Below are positions 37,963 to 47,026 of a DNA stretch of 64,000 nucleotides, in pieces. The stretch's first letter is position 1, and each line of letters begins with the position of its first letter. Source of the DNA: Spirosoma endophyticum (GTDB lineage Bacteria > Bacteroidota > Bacteroidia > Cytophagales > Spirosomataceae); assembly GCF_900112365.1 (NCBI RefSeq), contig NZ_FOLQ01000001.1:992001-1056000 (forward strand), given 5' to 3'. Position numbers and translations under genes: made by a program. The notes beneath the pieces were generated by a model. It was not told the origin of the DNA, ran no database searches, and saw nothing but the letters and a program-made list of their open reading frames with translations.

Positions 37963-38499
37963 TTATGTAAGCCGGGTTATTGGAATGGGCTTGACCGGAT
38001 TTAGCTGGTGCGGTTGCAAGGTTACCTGAAACCACTCAACACTGTGCCACTCCCCCATTTTGTAGCCAACGTTGGCATAAAGACCAATGGATTCAAAGCC
38101 CATGAACTGGTGGAAAGCTTCACTTTGGGGATTTGGTTTCGTGATGCCCGCACAAGCCGTATAGTAGCCCTGCCGACGTAGCAACTCAAACAATTTTGTA
38201 TAAAGCGCTCTACCCAAACCTTTTCGTTGCCCATTCGGATGGATATACACCGACGTTTCAACAGCCCATTGGTAGGCAATGCGGTCCCGATGCCGCGACG
38301 CGTAGGTATACCCAAGTAACTGACCGTCTTCCTCGGCGACCAAAAAAGGAAACTGCTGCTGAATGATCTGGATACGTTCCGAAAATTCACTTACAGTCGG
38401 CACGGTATACTCGAACGTAATAGATGAGTTCGTGACGTAGGGGGCATAAATAGCCAGAATGGCCGGGGCATCGGCGAGTTTAGCGAAGCGAATGGTCAT
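37963..38499 (-). CDS. GNAT N-acetyltransferase (phosphinothricin acetyltransferase-like)
   Basis: 178 residues from the ATG at 38499. ITFEYTVPTVSEFSERI and HRDRIAYQWAVETSVYIHPNGQRKGLGRALYTKLFELL, containing the acetyl-CoA loop QRKGLGRA, match the Pat/YncA group. These enzymes acetylate small amines such as phosphinothricin or methionine derivatives. The start lies 13 bp after the mgtE stop, so it is probably co-transcribed with mgtE. Confidence 0.9.
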   Translation of the reverse strand: MTIRFAKLADAPAILAIYAPYVTNSSITFEYTVPTVSEFSERIQIIQQQFPFLVAEEDGQLLGYTYASRHRDRIAYQWAVETSVYIHPNGQRKGLGRALYTKLFELLRRQGYYTACAGITKPNPQSEAFHQFMGFESIGLYANVGYKMGEWHSVEWFQVTLQPHQLNPVKPIPITRLT

Positions 38500-38512
38500 G
38501 AAGGCAAGATAA

Positions 38513-39865
38513 TCAAACCTCTGCCAATAACCATTGGGCAATCAGGAAATAGACACCAATACCAATCAGGTCGTTGGCCGTTGTGATAAACGGCCCCGAG
38601 GCCACAGCCGGATTAATGCCGATTCGATTCAGAAGCAAGGGCGTTACGGTACCCATAAACGAAGCCAGCAACACCACTGCCAGCAGCGATGTGGCTACGA
38701 CGAAAAACAGCCTTGGTTCGCCGATCAGAAACGTGTACGTTCCGGCAATCAAACCCACAACCAACCCATTTAAGAGAGCGACCATCAGAGTACGTATCAA
38801 CCGTCTGCCAAGCGTAGTACTCAGACCCGACGTATCGGCCAGACTTTGCAAAATTAGCGATGATGTCTGAATACCGACATTCCCGCCCGTCGAACCGATG
38901 ATGGGTATGAAAGCGGCCAGCGCGGCAATTTTGCCCAGTTCACTCTGAAATCCGTTGATGACCGTGGCCGCCAGCAAACTCCCAACCGCTCCGGCTACCA
39001 GCCAGGGCAATTGCACTTTCGAGCGTTGCCAGACACTATCATCTTCTTCCACCTCGCCCGATAGACCCGAAATAACCTGAATGTCTTCTTCCGCCTGTTC
39101 GGTAATAACGTCCACTACGTCATCAATCGTGATTCGCCCCAGTAATCGCTGCTGAACGTTCACGACCGGAATGGCATCCAAATCATATTTCTGCATCACC
39201 TCAGCGACTTCAGCAACAGGGCGATACGTTTCGACGAATACGACGTCGTCATCGTAGATGTCAGCGATCTTGGCATTCTTGCGGGCCAGCACAATCTTCT
39301 TCAATGATACCAGCCCAAGCAACTTGCCCAGATCGTCTACGACGTAAACGGCATACACGTTTTCGACATCTTCGGCTTGCTGACGGATTTCTTCGATACA
39401 GGCATTGACGGTCAGATTGACGTTGATCCGAATCAGCTCTTTCTGCATCAGACTACCCGCCACGCCATCTTCGTAGTGTAGTAAGTCCAGAATGAAGCGA
39501 GCCTGTTCGCGGTCTTCGAGCAAACCAATAACTTCTTCGCGCACCTGAATGGGTTGTTGATTCAGTACGTCCACAGCGTCATCAGAATCCATCTGATTGA
39601 TGAACGGAGCAATCTCGGCTGACGAAAATAGCTTTAGCAGATTCGTTCGTTCAACCGGGTCGAGGTTCGCCAGGATTTCGGCACCCACCGATTTGTCCAG
39701 CAAACTCAGCAGGTAATGGGCTGCTTCTGGCTCCAGCTCATCCAGAATCCCGGAAATATCAGCCGGAAATAACTCACCCATCTCAGTACGCAGCAACGTA
39801 TCGTCGCCCGCGTCGATGGTCGCCTGAATATGGTCAAGATAGTCTTTAGTGAGTTCGAACGTCAC
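38513..39865 (-). CDS. mgtE: Magnesium transporter MgtE
   Basis: The cytosolic N domain (LLSLLDKSVGAEILANLDP), two CBS domains (about residues 130-255, including LGRITIDDVVDVI) and a five-helix C-terminal membrane domain (FIPIIGSTGGNVGIQTSSLILQSLA as the pore signature) are all present. It forms a dimeric Mg2+ channel gated by Mg2+ binding to the N and CBS domains. The start codon is GTG. A long AT-rich hairpin lies between it and rsmA. Confidence 0.95.
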   Translation of the reverse strand: MTFELTKDYLDHIQATIDAGDDTLLRTEMGELFPADISGILDELEPEAAHYLLSLLDKSVGAEILANLDPVERTNLLKLFSSAEIAPFINQMDSDDAVDVLNQQPIQVREEVIGLLEDREQARFILDLLHYEDGVAGSLMQKELIRINVNLTVNACIEEIRQQAEDVENVYAVYVVDDLGKLLGLVSLKKIVLARKNAKIADIYDDDVVFVETYRPVAEVAEVMQKYDLDAIPVVNVQQRLLGRITIDDVVDVITEQAEEDIQVISGLSGEVEEDDSVWQRSKVQLPWLVAGAVGSLLAATVINGFQSELGKIAALAAFIPIIGSTGGNVGIQTSSLILQSLADTSGLSTTLGRRLIRTLMVALLNGLVVGLIAGTYTFLIGEPRLFFVVATSLLAVVLLASFMGTVTPLLLNRIGINPAVASGPFITTANDLIGIGVYFLIAQWLLAEV

Positions 39866-39881
39866 GACGCTAACAATGAAG

Positions 39882-39950
39882 AATGATGAATGATAAATAA
39901 TGAGTTACGGACCTGGTTCTCAATAATTCATTATTCATCATTTATCATTA
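39882..39950. repeat. Imperfect AT-rich hairpin spanning the rsmA stop
   Basis: Arms about 39882-39906 and 39926-39950 are made of AATGATRAATGAT words and pair with about three transition-type differences. The right arm includes the rsmA stop codon and its last six codons. The other end lies about 17 nt upstream of the mgtE start. Confidence 0.65.
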
Positions 39951-40725
39951 AGCGCGTTAGCGCAACGAACTCCGCTACGTTCAACTGCTCGGCGCGTTTG
40001 TCCATGAAGGGACTGGCGAGCGCTTCGTCGGATGGATTGAGTGGCTTAAGCGCATTACGTAGCGTTTTTCGGCGTTGGCTGAAACCATGCTTGACGACCT
40101 GTGTGAATTTTCGAAAATCACAGCCGAGGTCCGTTACGTTGTTGCGTCGAAGGGAAAGCACACCCGAATAAACCTTTGGTGGGGGATTGAAAACCTCAGG
40201 ATTAACCGTGAACTCATACTTTATATCGTACCAGGCCTGCAACAACACACTCAGAATGCCATAGTCTTTATTACCCGGTCCCGAGGCTACCCGCTGGGCC
40301 ACTTCGCGCTGAAACATCCCCACAATTTCGGGCACCCGGTCGCGCATGTCCAGGACTTTAAAGAGTATCTGGGTTGAAATATTGTAGGGGAAGTTCCCGA
40401 TCACGGCAAACGACTCCGTGCTGTCAGCCTTCTTGGCTGGTAAATAGTCGGGACGAATATTCAGGAAATCGGCGGAGAGAATACGACCTTCCAGCGCCGG
40501 AAAATGCTGTTTCAGATACTCCACCGACTCGCGGTCAATCTCAATCACATACGTAGCAAACCGGCTATCCTCCAGGAGAAACTGCGTTAGCACACCCGTG
40601 CCCGGTCCGATTTCGAGTATTTCTTTATACGATCCATGTCCGGTCAGGAGTTCGGCAATACGCTGGGCGATGCTGAGATCTTTCAGAAAATGTTGACCGA
40701 GTTCTTTTTTAGGCTTTACGTACAT
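39931..40725 (-). CDS. rsmA: 16S rRNA dimethyladenosine transferase
   Basis: It dimethylates A1518 and A1519 of 16S rRNA. From the ATG at 40725, KKELGQHFLKD opens the family signature, ILEIGPGTGVLTQFLL is SAM motif I, and VIGNFPYNIST is the NLPY-type catalytic motif. The C-terminal domain is normal to EFVALTRLM, but the last residues (LMINDE and stop) are encoded by the arm of an intergenic-type repeat hairpin, suggesting the repeat captured the original 3' end. The ATG at 40776 is less likely. Confidence 0.95.
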   Translation of the reverse strand: MYVKPKKELGQHFLKDLSIAQRIAELLTGHGSYKEILEIGPGTGVLTQFLLEDSRFATYVIEIDRESVEYLKQHFPALEGRILSADFLNIRPDYLPAKKADSTESFAVIGNFPYNISTQILFKVLDMRDRVPEIVGMFQREVAQRVASGPGNKDYGILSVLLQAWYDIKYEFTVNPEVFNPPPKVYSGVLSLRRNNVTDLGCDFRKFTQVVKHGFSQRRKTLRNALKPLNPSDEALASPFMDKRAEQLNVAEFVALTRLMINDE

Positions 40726-41000
40726 GATACCGGTGGTTTTGGTCGCTTCGGCGATCCGCCACAAAGGTACGGGCATCCCGCAAATTATGAGCGCCTGTTT
40801 AAACCCTGAGTTAGGATCAGCCTGATAATCTCGGTGACCTTGCGGGAATCTATTAGGAAACCGTCATCTCGACAGGGTTATTAACCGATTCTGATGAGCC
40901 CAAAGATCCTCTGGATTTTGCCAAGTATTTTAGTGATATTCGCTTAGGATGGAAACAGCAATCCCGGGATTGGGATACGGACGTTAGCAACGAGAGAAAT

Positions 41001-41234
41001 ATGGATGAGGACATTAAGGACTTCACTAGAGACCAGCTTATTGAAGAAATAAAAAAACTGCGGGCGGGCATTCGCGAACACCGTGACAGTACGGGTCATG
41101 ATTTATGCTGGCATCACCCCAAACTCTGGTCGCTGCTGCCCGAACGAACAGACCCTAACATTTTAGTACCAGCATGGTCAGAGTTTATGAAGGGTTGTAT
41201 TCAATATCGACAATCGCTCGATCAAAAAGAGTAG
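41001..41234 (+). CDS. Small conserved-looking protein of unknown function
   Basis: 77 residues. The N-terminal half is helical and charged (FTRDQLIEEIKKLRAGIREHRDSTG), followed by a distinctive HDLCWHHPKLWSLLPE segment with two His and one Cys, and an aromatic tail. I recall similar small proteins in other Bacteroidota but cannot name a family. It lies alone between two minus-strand genes, divergent from rsmA. The HxLCWHHP segment could bind a metal; this is inference. Confidence 0.65.
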   Translation: MDEDIKDFTRDQLIEEIKKLRAGIREHRDSTGHDLCWHHPKLWSLLPERTDPNILVPAWSEFMKGCIQYRQSLDQKE

Positions 41235-41296
41235 CCCTCGCAGGAATCAGTCAGGATACACGACAACCAGGAAATGGTAAAAGGGACTCGTTCCTC

Positions 41297-43087
41297 TCAA
41301 AAATCAATATCGGTCAGCTCGAAATTCTGCTTCACCCGAATTATACCGCCCTCCTCCATACCGGGGCTGTAAATCATCCGTTCGGGCTGGATGCCTTTTT
41401 GCACGTTACCGATGTCTCGCTTTCGGTTAGCATTGGCGTCGATAATGAGCCGGACGCGATATTGTCCCGGCCTGAGTCGCCCGAAGCTGTAGTTTAACGT
41501 ACCGTATGACGATCGGATAACTTTATATTTTTCATCCAGCAGTTCTACGATAAAATTCTTACCAGCCGGGCCAACCGTTGTTGGATTAACATGGCCCGCA
41601 ATCAGGCCGTAACTATCTTCTTCCGCAATGAGGTATCGGGTAGAATAGCGCGCCAGGGTATCGCCCTGAACACTGATGAAGGCTCCTTTTTGCAGCCGAA
41701 AGAGCAGCGTATCCTTCGGATTTGTTTTCTGCTTTATCACCAGATGGCTAAAATTATTACTCCATATCAGGTTCTCTGGCGTGAGCTTGAACGGCTTCGT
41801 ACTGTCGGGGCCAATAACAATAAGGTCTGTGTACCATCGGAAAACGGGCTTGTTGAAAACCAGTGTAAATTCCAGGTTATTATCAATCGGTTCGTTCGAC
41901 GGGGGGGAGAGTTGGAATGTTAGCGATGTGCGGTTTTTCGCTTTCGTTTTCAGGGGTGAGAAATAAATTCGCTCCCTCAGATCCGTACTGTTACCCACCG
42001 AATCGATGGCCGTTATGACCGTATAAAGTGTATCGCCTGCAGCCCGGTTGGCCGGTCGGTACAAACGTATCATTTTGGGATTTTCCAGAAAAGAAATCAA
42101 CGTATCATTCGCGGATGCAGACGATGTGGCCGATGTAGAAGGCGTTGTAGCCGGTGCCGTTGTCGTGGAGACGGCTGAAGTGGATACGGCCGTCGTAGAC
42201 ACAGCTGATGTAGACGTAGTGGTCGTTGAGGTGGCTGTGGTGGAGGCCGCTGCTGTATACGCGGCTTTACCATACTTAACCGTGTAGCTGGCGATGCCAC
42301 TGCTGAGTTCCAGCCCAAGCGTTTCGTCGGTACGTTCGCGTCGGCTGATACGTGGTTTCCCATACCCTCGGAAGGCGACCAGATTTACGTCCGTATAGTT
42401 GCGGTTCAGGTTGAGCACACTGTCCCGGAAGGCCACTCGTTCGCCCGGTGTGTTGTTCACCAGATTCAAATCTTTATCATCGAAGCCATAAACTTTATAC
42501 GGCCCAGCCTTCACGTTTTCGATACGATAATTGCCACTACTGTCCGTACGGGCGAAATACTGGGGGCGCTTTCTATTGATTGGCAACGTATCGGTGGAGG
42601 CAAACAGGCCGACCACAAACCCTAAAATTGGCAGTCGACTTTCATCATCAACTATGTTTCCGGTCAGATAAAGCGAGTCAATGGTTGGCCCTGTACTAAA
42701 AACTACTTTGGTATTTTTGGCAATATTTCGTTCGGTTATGTCTTTGATTCCATCGGCGAAATCAATGGTATAGGTGGTGTTTGGCAGGAACGGTTTGTTG
42801 AAATTCAGCCGGACGCCCAACGGCAGCGATTTCACTACGTATGTATTGCTGTCCTGGGGTGTAATCGTAATTTTTTGCTGGAGATTTTCGCTGTTGACAT
42901 ACTCATCAAATTCCAGTTCAACCGACTTGCCAGTATAATTTCGCTCACGGGCGGCAGGCATACTACTCACCAATTTCGGAGCCAGTGTATCTTTTTTACC
43001 ACCCGGTGGTTGAGCCACCTGGGCACAGTTCTGAAGGAGAATGGGAAGAACCAGTAAGAAACCTAATACGAGGTGGCGAAGCGTCAT
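41297..43087 (-). CDS. Lipoprotein with bacterial Ig-like (SbsA-type) domain
   Basis: The lipobox is at about residues 18-21 (LLQNC) after MTLRHLVLGFLLVLP. An Ig-like domain follows (LVSSMPAARERNYTGKSVELEFDEYVN, PNTTYTIDFADGI), then a carboxypeptidase-regulatory-like segment (FVVGLFAST to GPYKVYGFDDKD), a low-complexity run of about 50 residues of A, S, T and V (nucleotides about 42105-42260), a second Ig-like domain and a C-terminal prealbumin-like domain ending FELTDIDF. It is an outer-membrane-anchored surface or periplasmic protein of unknown role. It is divergent from the NTPase cluster. Confidence 0.85.
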   Translation of the reverse strand: MTLRHLVLGFLLVLPILLQNCAQVAQPPGGKKDTLAPKLVSSMPAARERNYTGKSVELEFDEYVNSENLQQKITITPQDSNTYVVKSLPLGVRLNFNKPFLPNTTYTIDFADGIKDITERNIAKNTKVVFSTGPTIDSLYLTGNIVDDESRLPILGFVVGLFASTDTLPINRKRPQYFARTDSSGNYRIENVKAGPYKVYGFDDKDLNLVNNTPGERVAFRDSVLNLNRNYTDVNLVAFRGYGKPRISRRERTDETLGLELSSGIASYTVKYGKAAYTAAASTTATSTTTTSTSAVSTTAVSTSAVSTTTAPATTPSTSATSSASANDTLISFLENPKMIRLYRPANRAAGDTLYTVITAIDSVGNSTDLRERIYFSPLKTKAKNRTSLTFQLSPPSNEPIDNNLEFTLVFNKPVFRWYTDLIVIGPDSTKPFKLTPENLIWSNNFSHLVIKQKTNPKDTLLFRLQKGAFISVQGDTLARYSTRYLIAEEDSYGLIAGHVNPTTVGPAGKNFIVELLDEKYKVIRSSYGTLNYSFGRLRPGQYRVRLIIDANANRKRDIGNVQKGIQPERMIYSPGMEEGGIIRVKQNFELTDIDF

Positions 43088-43256
43088 GTTTGAAGTAATC
43101 ACACTACAAAGGTAAACGTCCGTTCATCGTTAAACCGTACCGATTGACATAAAATGGCTGGCTGCTTCGTTACGTTCTATAGTAATTTAAGAAATTTTAA
43201 AGGTTTAGCCATTTGGCTATCCTCCTGTTGCTTCTGAAATCGCCAAATACACATTC

Positions 43257-44753
43257 ATGATCCACCCCCGTTTCTGTTCGCTGCTTCTCCTCGTTGCGCT
43301 GGCTGGCTGCTCTAGCTCAGTTGATAAACTAGACGATCAAATCAGCGACGCATTAAGCAACGACAATGCTATCGATGTCACCGAAGCCGACGCCCTTCGG
43401 GTATTTGTTGGTCAGGACAGTAAAGAACTCGGTAAGGATAAAAAAACAGCCGCCATTCTGACGCCCGACGGAAAAATTGATGAGTCGGCCTTACTGGCGT
43501 ACATTAAGCGCAACCGAACGTATCGAAAACTAGCGAAGGAAGGCAAAACGCCCACCGTCTCTTTATCGGGCACGGTGGCTTCGGCGAAACCACTTCGGCT
43601 AAAGCTCTATCTGGAGGCCAGTGCCAGTATGTTTCCTTACGACGCGCCCAGTGGCAACGGTGCCTTCAAACGGACGCTCAACGACGTGTTGACGGAGTTC
43701 GACGGGATCAATCCCGGTCAGGGTAAATTATTTGTGGTGAATACCGAAGTCAATGACCTGGGTCTGTCGCTGTCTCAGTTTTTTAAGGAGAAAGATATTT
43801 TTACCGTCGCCAAAACCAAAGGAAAGACGACCAGTACGAACTTCGAGGGAATTTTCAGCGAAATACTACGTAACACATCCGGTGACGATGTGAGTGTGTT
43901 GGTATCCGATCTGATTTACTCCGACCCCAGTCTGGCCGGTATGAGTGCCCAGAAAACGCTCGACGCAGCCAGTTCCCTACTCACGACGGTGTTCAATCCG
44001 TACGCCAGTACGCACTCGATGCTGGTTGTAAAGCTAAAATCTGACTTCGCTGGCACGTATTACAGTTGGAACAACGCCAAGAAAAAATACGCGGGCGAGC
44101 GTCCGTACTACCTCTGCCTGATCGGACGGAACGAAACGATGCAGAAACTGTATCAGGACCAGACCTACCAGACCATCCGTCGTTTCGACCAGTTGCCGGG
44201 CTATGCTGATTCGTGGTTCTTTGGCCGCGACGACAAAACGACAACTCCATTCTATTCGATACTGGTGAATGACCCGGCAAAAAAAGGACGGTTCAAACGC
44301 TCCAATGAAGAGGTTCGCAGTCATGCCAAAGCCATTCATACGCTCGATAACGTAGAGGCCGATGTTACGGACAAAAGCCTAACCATTCCCGTGGCGGTCG
44401 ACTTGTCGGCGCTTCGCTTACCGGCAAGTTTGCTGACCGACGCCAGTCAATACGTAGTGGAAGGAAAAGACAATTTTAAAGTTTCGTCGGTACAGACCTA
44501 TTCTGGAGCGAACGGCACCACACACAAACTTCTGCTCAGCACGCCCAAGCCGGCCCGTGGCGAACGGACGGCCACCATCCGGTTACGTCGTCAATTTCCG
44601 CCCCGCTGGATTGCCAATACCAACACCACCAACGATGCCTCACCTGACACCAACTCGACATTTGGGTTGCAAAATTTGTTGCAGGGCGTCGAACGAGCGT
44701 ACAATCCTAATAACCAAACCGAATATTTCACGTTGATTATTAATCTACAATGA
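43257..44753 (+). CDS. vWA-like lipoprotein, first gene of the tubulin/actin-like cluster
   Basis: Lipobox LAGC with Cys18. Residues about 113-270 look like a von Willebrand A fold: KLYLEASASM (120-125) takes the place of the DxSxS MIDAS motif but has Glu for the first Asp, STNFEGIF supplies a possible MIDAS Thr, and VSVLVSDLIYSD (Asp218) matches the fourth strand. The C-terminal 150 residues are beta-rich and unrecognised. It would sit in the periplasm. The stop codon lies within the arm of a hairpin that ends 6 nt before the next gene. It probably presents or senses a ligand for the membrane machine encoded downstream. Confidence 0.75.
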   Translation: MIHPRFCSLLLLVALAGCSSSVDKLDDQISDALSNDNAIDVTEADALRVFVGQDSKELGKDKKTAAILTPDGKIDESALLAYIKRNRTYRKLAKEGKTPTVSLSGTVASAKPLRLKLYLEASASMFPYDAPSGNGAFKRTLNDVLTEFDGINPGQGKLFVVNTEVNDLGLSLSQFFKEKDIFTVAKTKGKTTSTNFEGIFSEILRNTSGDDVSVLVSDLIYSDPSLAGMSAQKTLDAASSLLTTVFNPYASTHSMLVVKLKSDFAGTYYSWNNAKKKYAGERPYYLCLIGRNETMQKLYQDQTYQTIRRFDQLPGYADSWFFGRDDKTTTPFYSILVNDPAKKGRFKRSNEEVRSHAKAIHTLDNVEADVTDKSLTIPVAVDLSALRLPASLLTDASQYVVEGKDNFKVSSVQTYSGANGTTHKLLLSTPKPARGERTATIRLRRQFPPRWIANTNTTNDASPDTNSTFGLQNLLQGVERAYNPNNQTEYFTLIINLQ

Positions 44754-44875
44754 GCGAAAGAGATTTAAAGAGTGAAAGAATGAATGAGCGAAAGTGCGGC
44801 TGGCGATCCAGCGAAAAGCCGACGCAAGTTTTCTTTCACTCTTTCACTCTTTCGCTCTTTCACCCCTTCACTCAT
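44750..44875 (+). repeat. Long imperfect hairpin between cluster genes 1 and 2
   Basis: Arms 44750-44794 and 44833-44875 are built of GAGYGAAAG words and pair over most of their length, with a small GCTGG/CCAGC hairpin in the loop. The left arm includes the TGA of gene 1; the right arm ends 6 nt before the ATG of gene 2. The transcript of gene 2 would have its start codon at the base of this stem. Confidence 0.7.
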
Positions 44876-44881
44876 TAAAAC

Positions 44882-45325
44882 ATGGAAGAGTCGCTTTATA
44901 ATTTTTACAATCTGTTTGTCAACGGCAGCCTGCTCGAAGATCTGTATCAGGAAGAACTGCTGTCACCCATGACTTGGACGGCCATCGGCATTGCCTTTGT
45001 GGTAGCCGTTGCTTTCTACATCTGGCCATTCAACAAAGTGAGTTTCAGCGGGATGAGCCATTGGCTGTTGATGACCGCCGTCAGTTCGCTATTGCTGTTT
45101 ATCATTACGCTGGTAACCTGCTACCAGAAAGCTAATCAGGACATTCTGCGCGATGAAGCCGACACCAATCAAGGCACACTTTTCGATCAGGGCATCAGCG
45201 TGTTTTTGAGTTATGCTTTCGAGATGGCGCTGTTAACGGCCTTAATTTTCTTTATCATCTCGATGATTATGAAGAACTTCAGTAAAAACGCAAAACACCG
45301 GCCCATGCTTTGGCCATCAAAATAA
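44882..45325 (+). CDS. Three-TM protein of the NTPase cluster
   Basis: 147 residues with three membrane helices at about 32-49, 60-81 and 107-128 (WTAIGIAFVVAVAFYIW, MTAVSSLLLFIITLVT, FEMALLTALIFFIISMI). The loops are short, and no catalytic motif is seen. I do not recognise a family. Its place between a lipoprotein and a tubulin-like protein suggests it is the membrane part of the complex. Hairpins flank the gene on both sides. Confidence 0.75.
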   Translation: MEESLYNFYNLFVNGSLLEDLYQEELLSPMTWTAIGIAFVVAVAFYIWPFNKVSFSGMSHWLLMTAVSSLLLFIITLVTCYQKANQDILRDEADTNQGTLFDQGISVFLSYAFEMALLTALIFFIISMIMKNFSKNAKHRPMLWPSK

Positions 45326-45411
45326 GTCAGTAGTCGATAGTCGTTAGTCAAGAGTGGCTGACGCATACTATCGACTACCGACTGTTGACTAACGACTATT
45401 GACTATTGACT
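45325..45411 (+). repeat. AGTC-type hairpin before the tubulin-like gene
   Basis: Arms 45325-45351 and 45385-45411 match in 25 of 27 positions, both differences being transitions. The words are AGTCRRTAGTC. The left arm begins at the last base of the previous stop codon, and the right arm ends 7 nt before the next ATG. The same word family is found at 25063-25140. Confidence 0.8.
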
Positions 45412-45418
45412 AAAATTC

Positions 45419-46909
45419 ATGGCTAAATTATTTGTCTTCGCCATTGGCGGAACCGGCTCGCGGGTGCTGAAAGCCCTGACTTTTTTGCTGGCGTCGGGTG
45501 TGAAAATGAACAACACCGATGAGGTAATCCCCATCATTCTGGACCCTCATGCAACCAACGACGACCTGCTACGTACTAAAGACTTGCTACGTGAGTATGG
45601 CAACATTCGGGCGGGTCTGCAAACCAAACCAACATCAGGTTTTTTCGGTACCGAAATCAAAACCCTTAACCGGTCCATTGGCGGCAATGCCACCATAGCC
45701 GATACGTATGTCTTTGAACTACAGGGCGTTCAGCAGGAGAAATTCCGGGATTACATTAATTATGAGGGCTTAGACGGTCCTAGCAAAGCCTTCGCCAGTC
45801 TGCTGTTTTCGGAAGAAAATCTGGAAACCAAAATGGACATTGGCTTTGTCGGCAATCCGAATATTGGCAGTACGGTACTCAACCAGTTTCGCTACTCCGA
45901 TGTGTTTCAGGCTTTTGCCGAGAACTTCGGAGCCAACGACCGGATTTTCATTGTCAGCTCCATTTTTGGTGGTACGGGTGCGGCTGGTTTTCCAATCCTG
46001 CTCAAGAACATTCGGGGAGCGCAGGCCATCGGTCAGATTCCGAATCCAGCTTTTCTGACTAACGCGAAAATTGGGGCCGTTACGGTGATGCCGTATTTCA
46101 GCCTGACAACCAGTGATAACAAATTGATTGATCCGGCTTCGTTCATTGCGAAAACTAAAGCCGCTCTCAACTATTACCAGAAAGGCGTCAATCCGGCGGT
46201 CAACGCGCTCTATTACATCGGCGACGACCAGACGAAAGCCTATACGTACGATCCCGGTGCGGGCGGTCAGAAAAACGAAGCTCACTTTGTCGAAATGGCT
46301 TCGGCATTAGCCATCGTGGATTTCATGAACACGGATGACGCTAGTCTGGCCGTAGCGAATGGCCGGCCAACGAACCCTGTTTACAAGGAATTTGGTATCG
46401 AACAGGACGGTATCAGCATTCAATTGGGCAATCTTGCTGGAGCCACCAAGCAGATTATCAGTCTACCGCTGTCCAAAATGGCGCTGTTCAGTACGTATCT
46501 CAGTCAGCGGATTCGCCAGGCGGCTGGTACGGTGCAGTGGTCTAAAGCCAACCCCCAGATTTCAACCTCCTTCCTGAATTCGGGATTTTTTAACAGCGTC
46601 AAAAATTTCGATGCGGGATTCCGCCAGTGGCTTTCCGAGATGCGCGCAAACAAGCGGTCGTTTGAGCCGTTCCTGCTCGATGCGGCCAATCTTGGCCATA
46701 CGGTTCGGGGTTTCGAGCCGAAGAAAAAAGGAATTTTCGGTGGGGAGTCCGACGTGAAACTAGACATCGTCGACGACCTCGATCAGACGCTCAACAAAAC
46801 TGCCGAAGGGAAAGCCTACGGCAGTGAATCAGATAAATTCATACAGCTTTTTTCGGAAGGTACCGAACAGTTCGTTCGCGATCGTCTCCCAAAAGTGCTT
46901 GACTATTAA
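45419..46909 (+). CDS. Tubulin-superfamily (Tubulin_2-like) protein
   Basis: 496 residues. The N-terminal FAIGGTGSRVLKAL (residues 7-20) is a Rossmann-type nucleotide loop as in FtsZ/tubulin, and SSIFGGTGAAGFPIL (181-193) matches the tubulin signature GGTGxG. SAGGG-like G-box and phosphate contacts thus appear intact, so GTP binding is likely. It is far from FtsZ and lacks the FtsZ C-terminal tail. Members of the Tubulin_2 group are known mainly from sequence. Here it is followed by an actin/Hsp70-like ATPase. Whether it forms filaments is unknown. Confidence 0.85.
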   Translation: MAKLFVFAIGGTGSRVLKALTFLLASGVKMNNTDEVIPIILDPHATNDDLLRTKDLLREYGNIRAGLQTKPTSGFFGTEIKTLNRSIGGNATIADTYVFELQGVQQEKFRDYINYEGLDGPSKAFASLLFSEENLETKMDIGFVGNPNIGSTVLNQFRYSDVFQAFAENFGANDRIFIVSSIFGGTGAAGFPILLKNIRGAQAIGQIPNPAFLTNAKIGAVTVMPYFSLTTSDNKLIDPASFIAKTKAALNYYQKGVNPAVNALYYIGDDQTKAYTYDPGAGGQKNEAHFVEMASALAIVDFMNTDDASLAVANGRPTNPVYKEFGIEQDGISIQLGNLAGATKQIISLPLSKMALFSTYLSQRIRQAAGTVQWSKANPQISTSFLNSGFFNSVKNFDAGFRQWLSEMRANKRSFEPFLLDAANLGHTVRGFEPKKKGIFGGESDVKLDIVDDLDQTLNKTAEGKAYGSESDKFIQLFSEGTEQFVRDRLPKVLDY

Positions 46910-46925
46910 ACGTTTTCGGTATTCA

Positions 46926-47023
46926 GTTTGAGGTTTACGGCGGTCCGTCGCTACGGTGGCTGGCGCGTCGATATGCTTGCCGGATCGGCCAGTCGCTAAA
47001 AACCTCAAACCGTAAACCTCAAC
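46926..47023 (+). repeat. Hairpin before the actin-like gene
   Basis: A 13-bp perfect stem (46928-46940 with 47010-47022) of AAACCTCAA words surrounds a 69-nt loop that contains CGGTCCGTCGCTACGG (46941-46956), a core shared with the hairpins at 8.1 and 56.4 kb. The right arm ends 4 nt before the ATG. Confidence 0.75.
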
Positions 47024-47026
47024 AAT

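Noticed and set aside
37922-38035. N-terminal extension of the serine hydrolase
   Set aside because: It overlaps the GNAT gene and lacks a signal peptide, whereas the ATG at 37921 gives a good one.
40853-41071. 72-codon minus-strand frame overlapping the small HDLCWHHP gene
   Set aside because: The product is Ser-rich low complexity and overlaps a better plus-strand candidate.
42105-42260. Repeated ACC/GCC/TCC words
   Set aside because: They encode the A/S/T/V low-complexity run of the Ig-like lipoprotein, in frame, so they are not an intergenic repeat.
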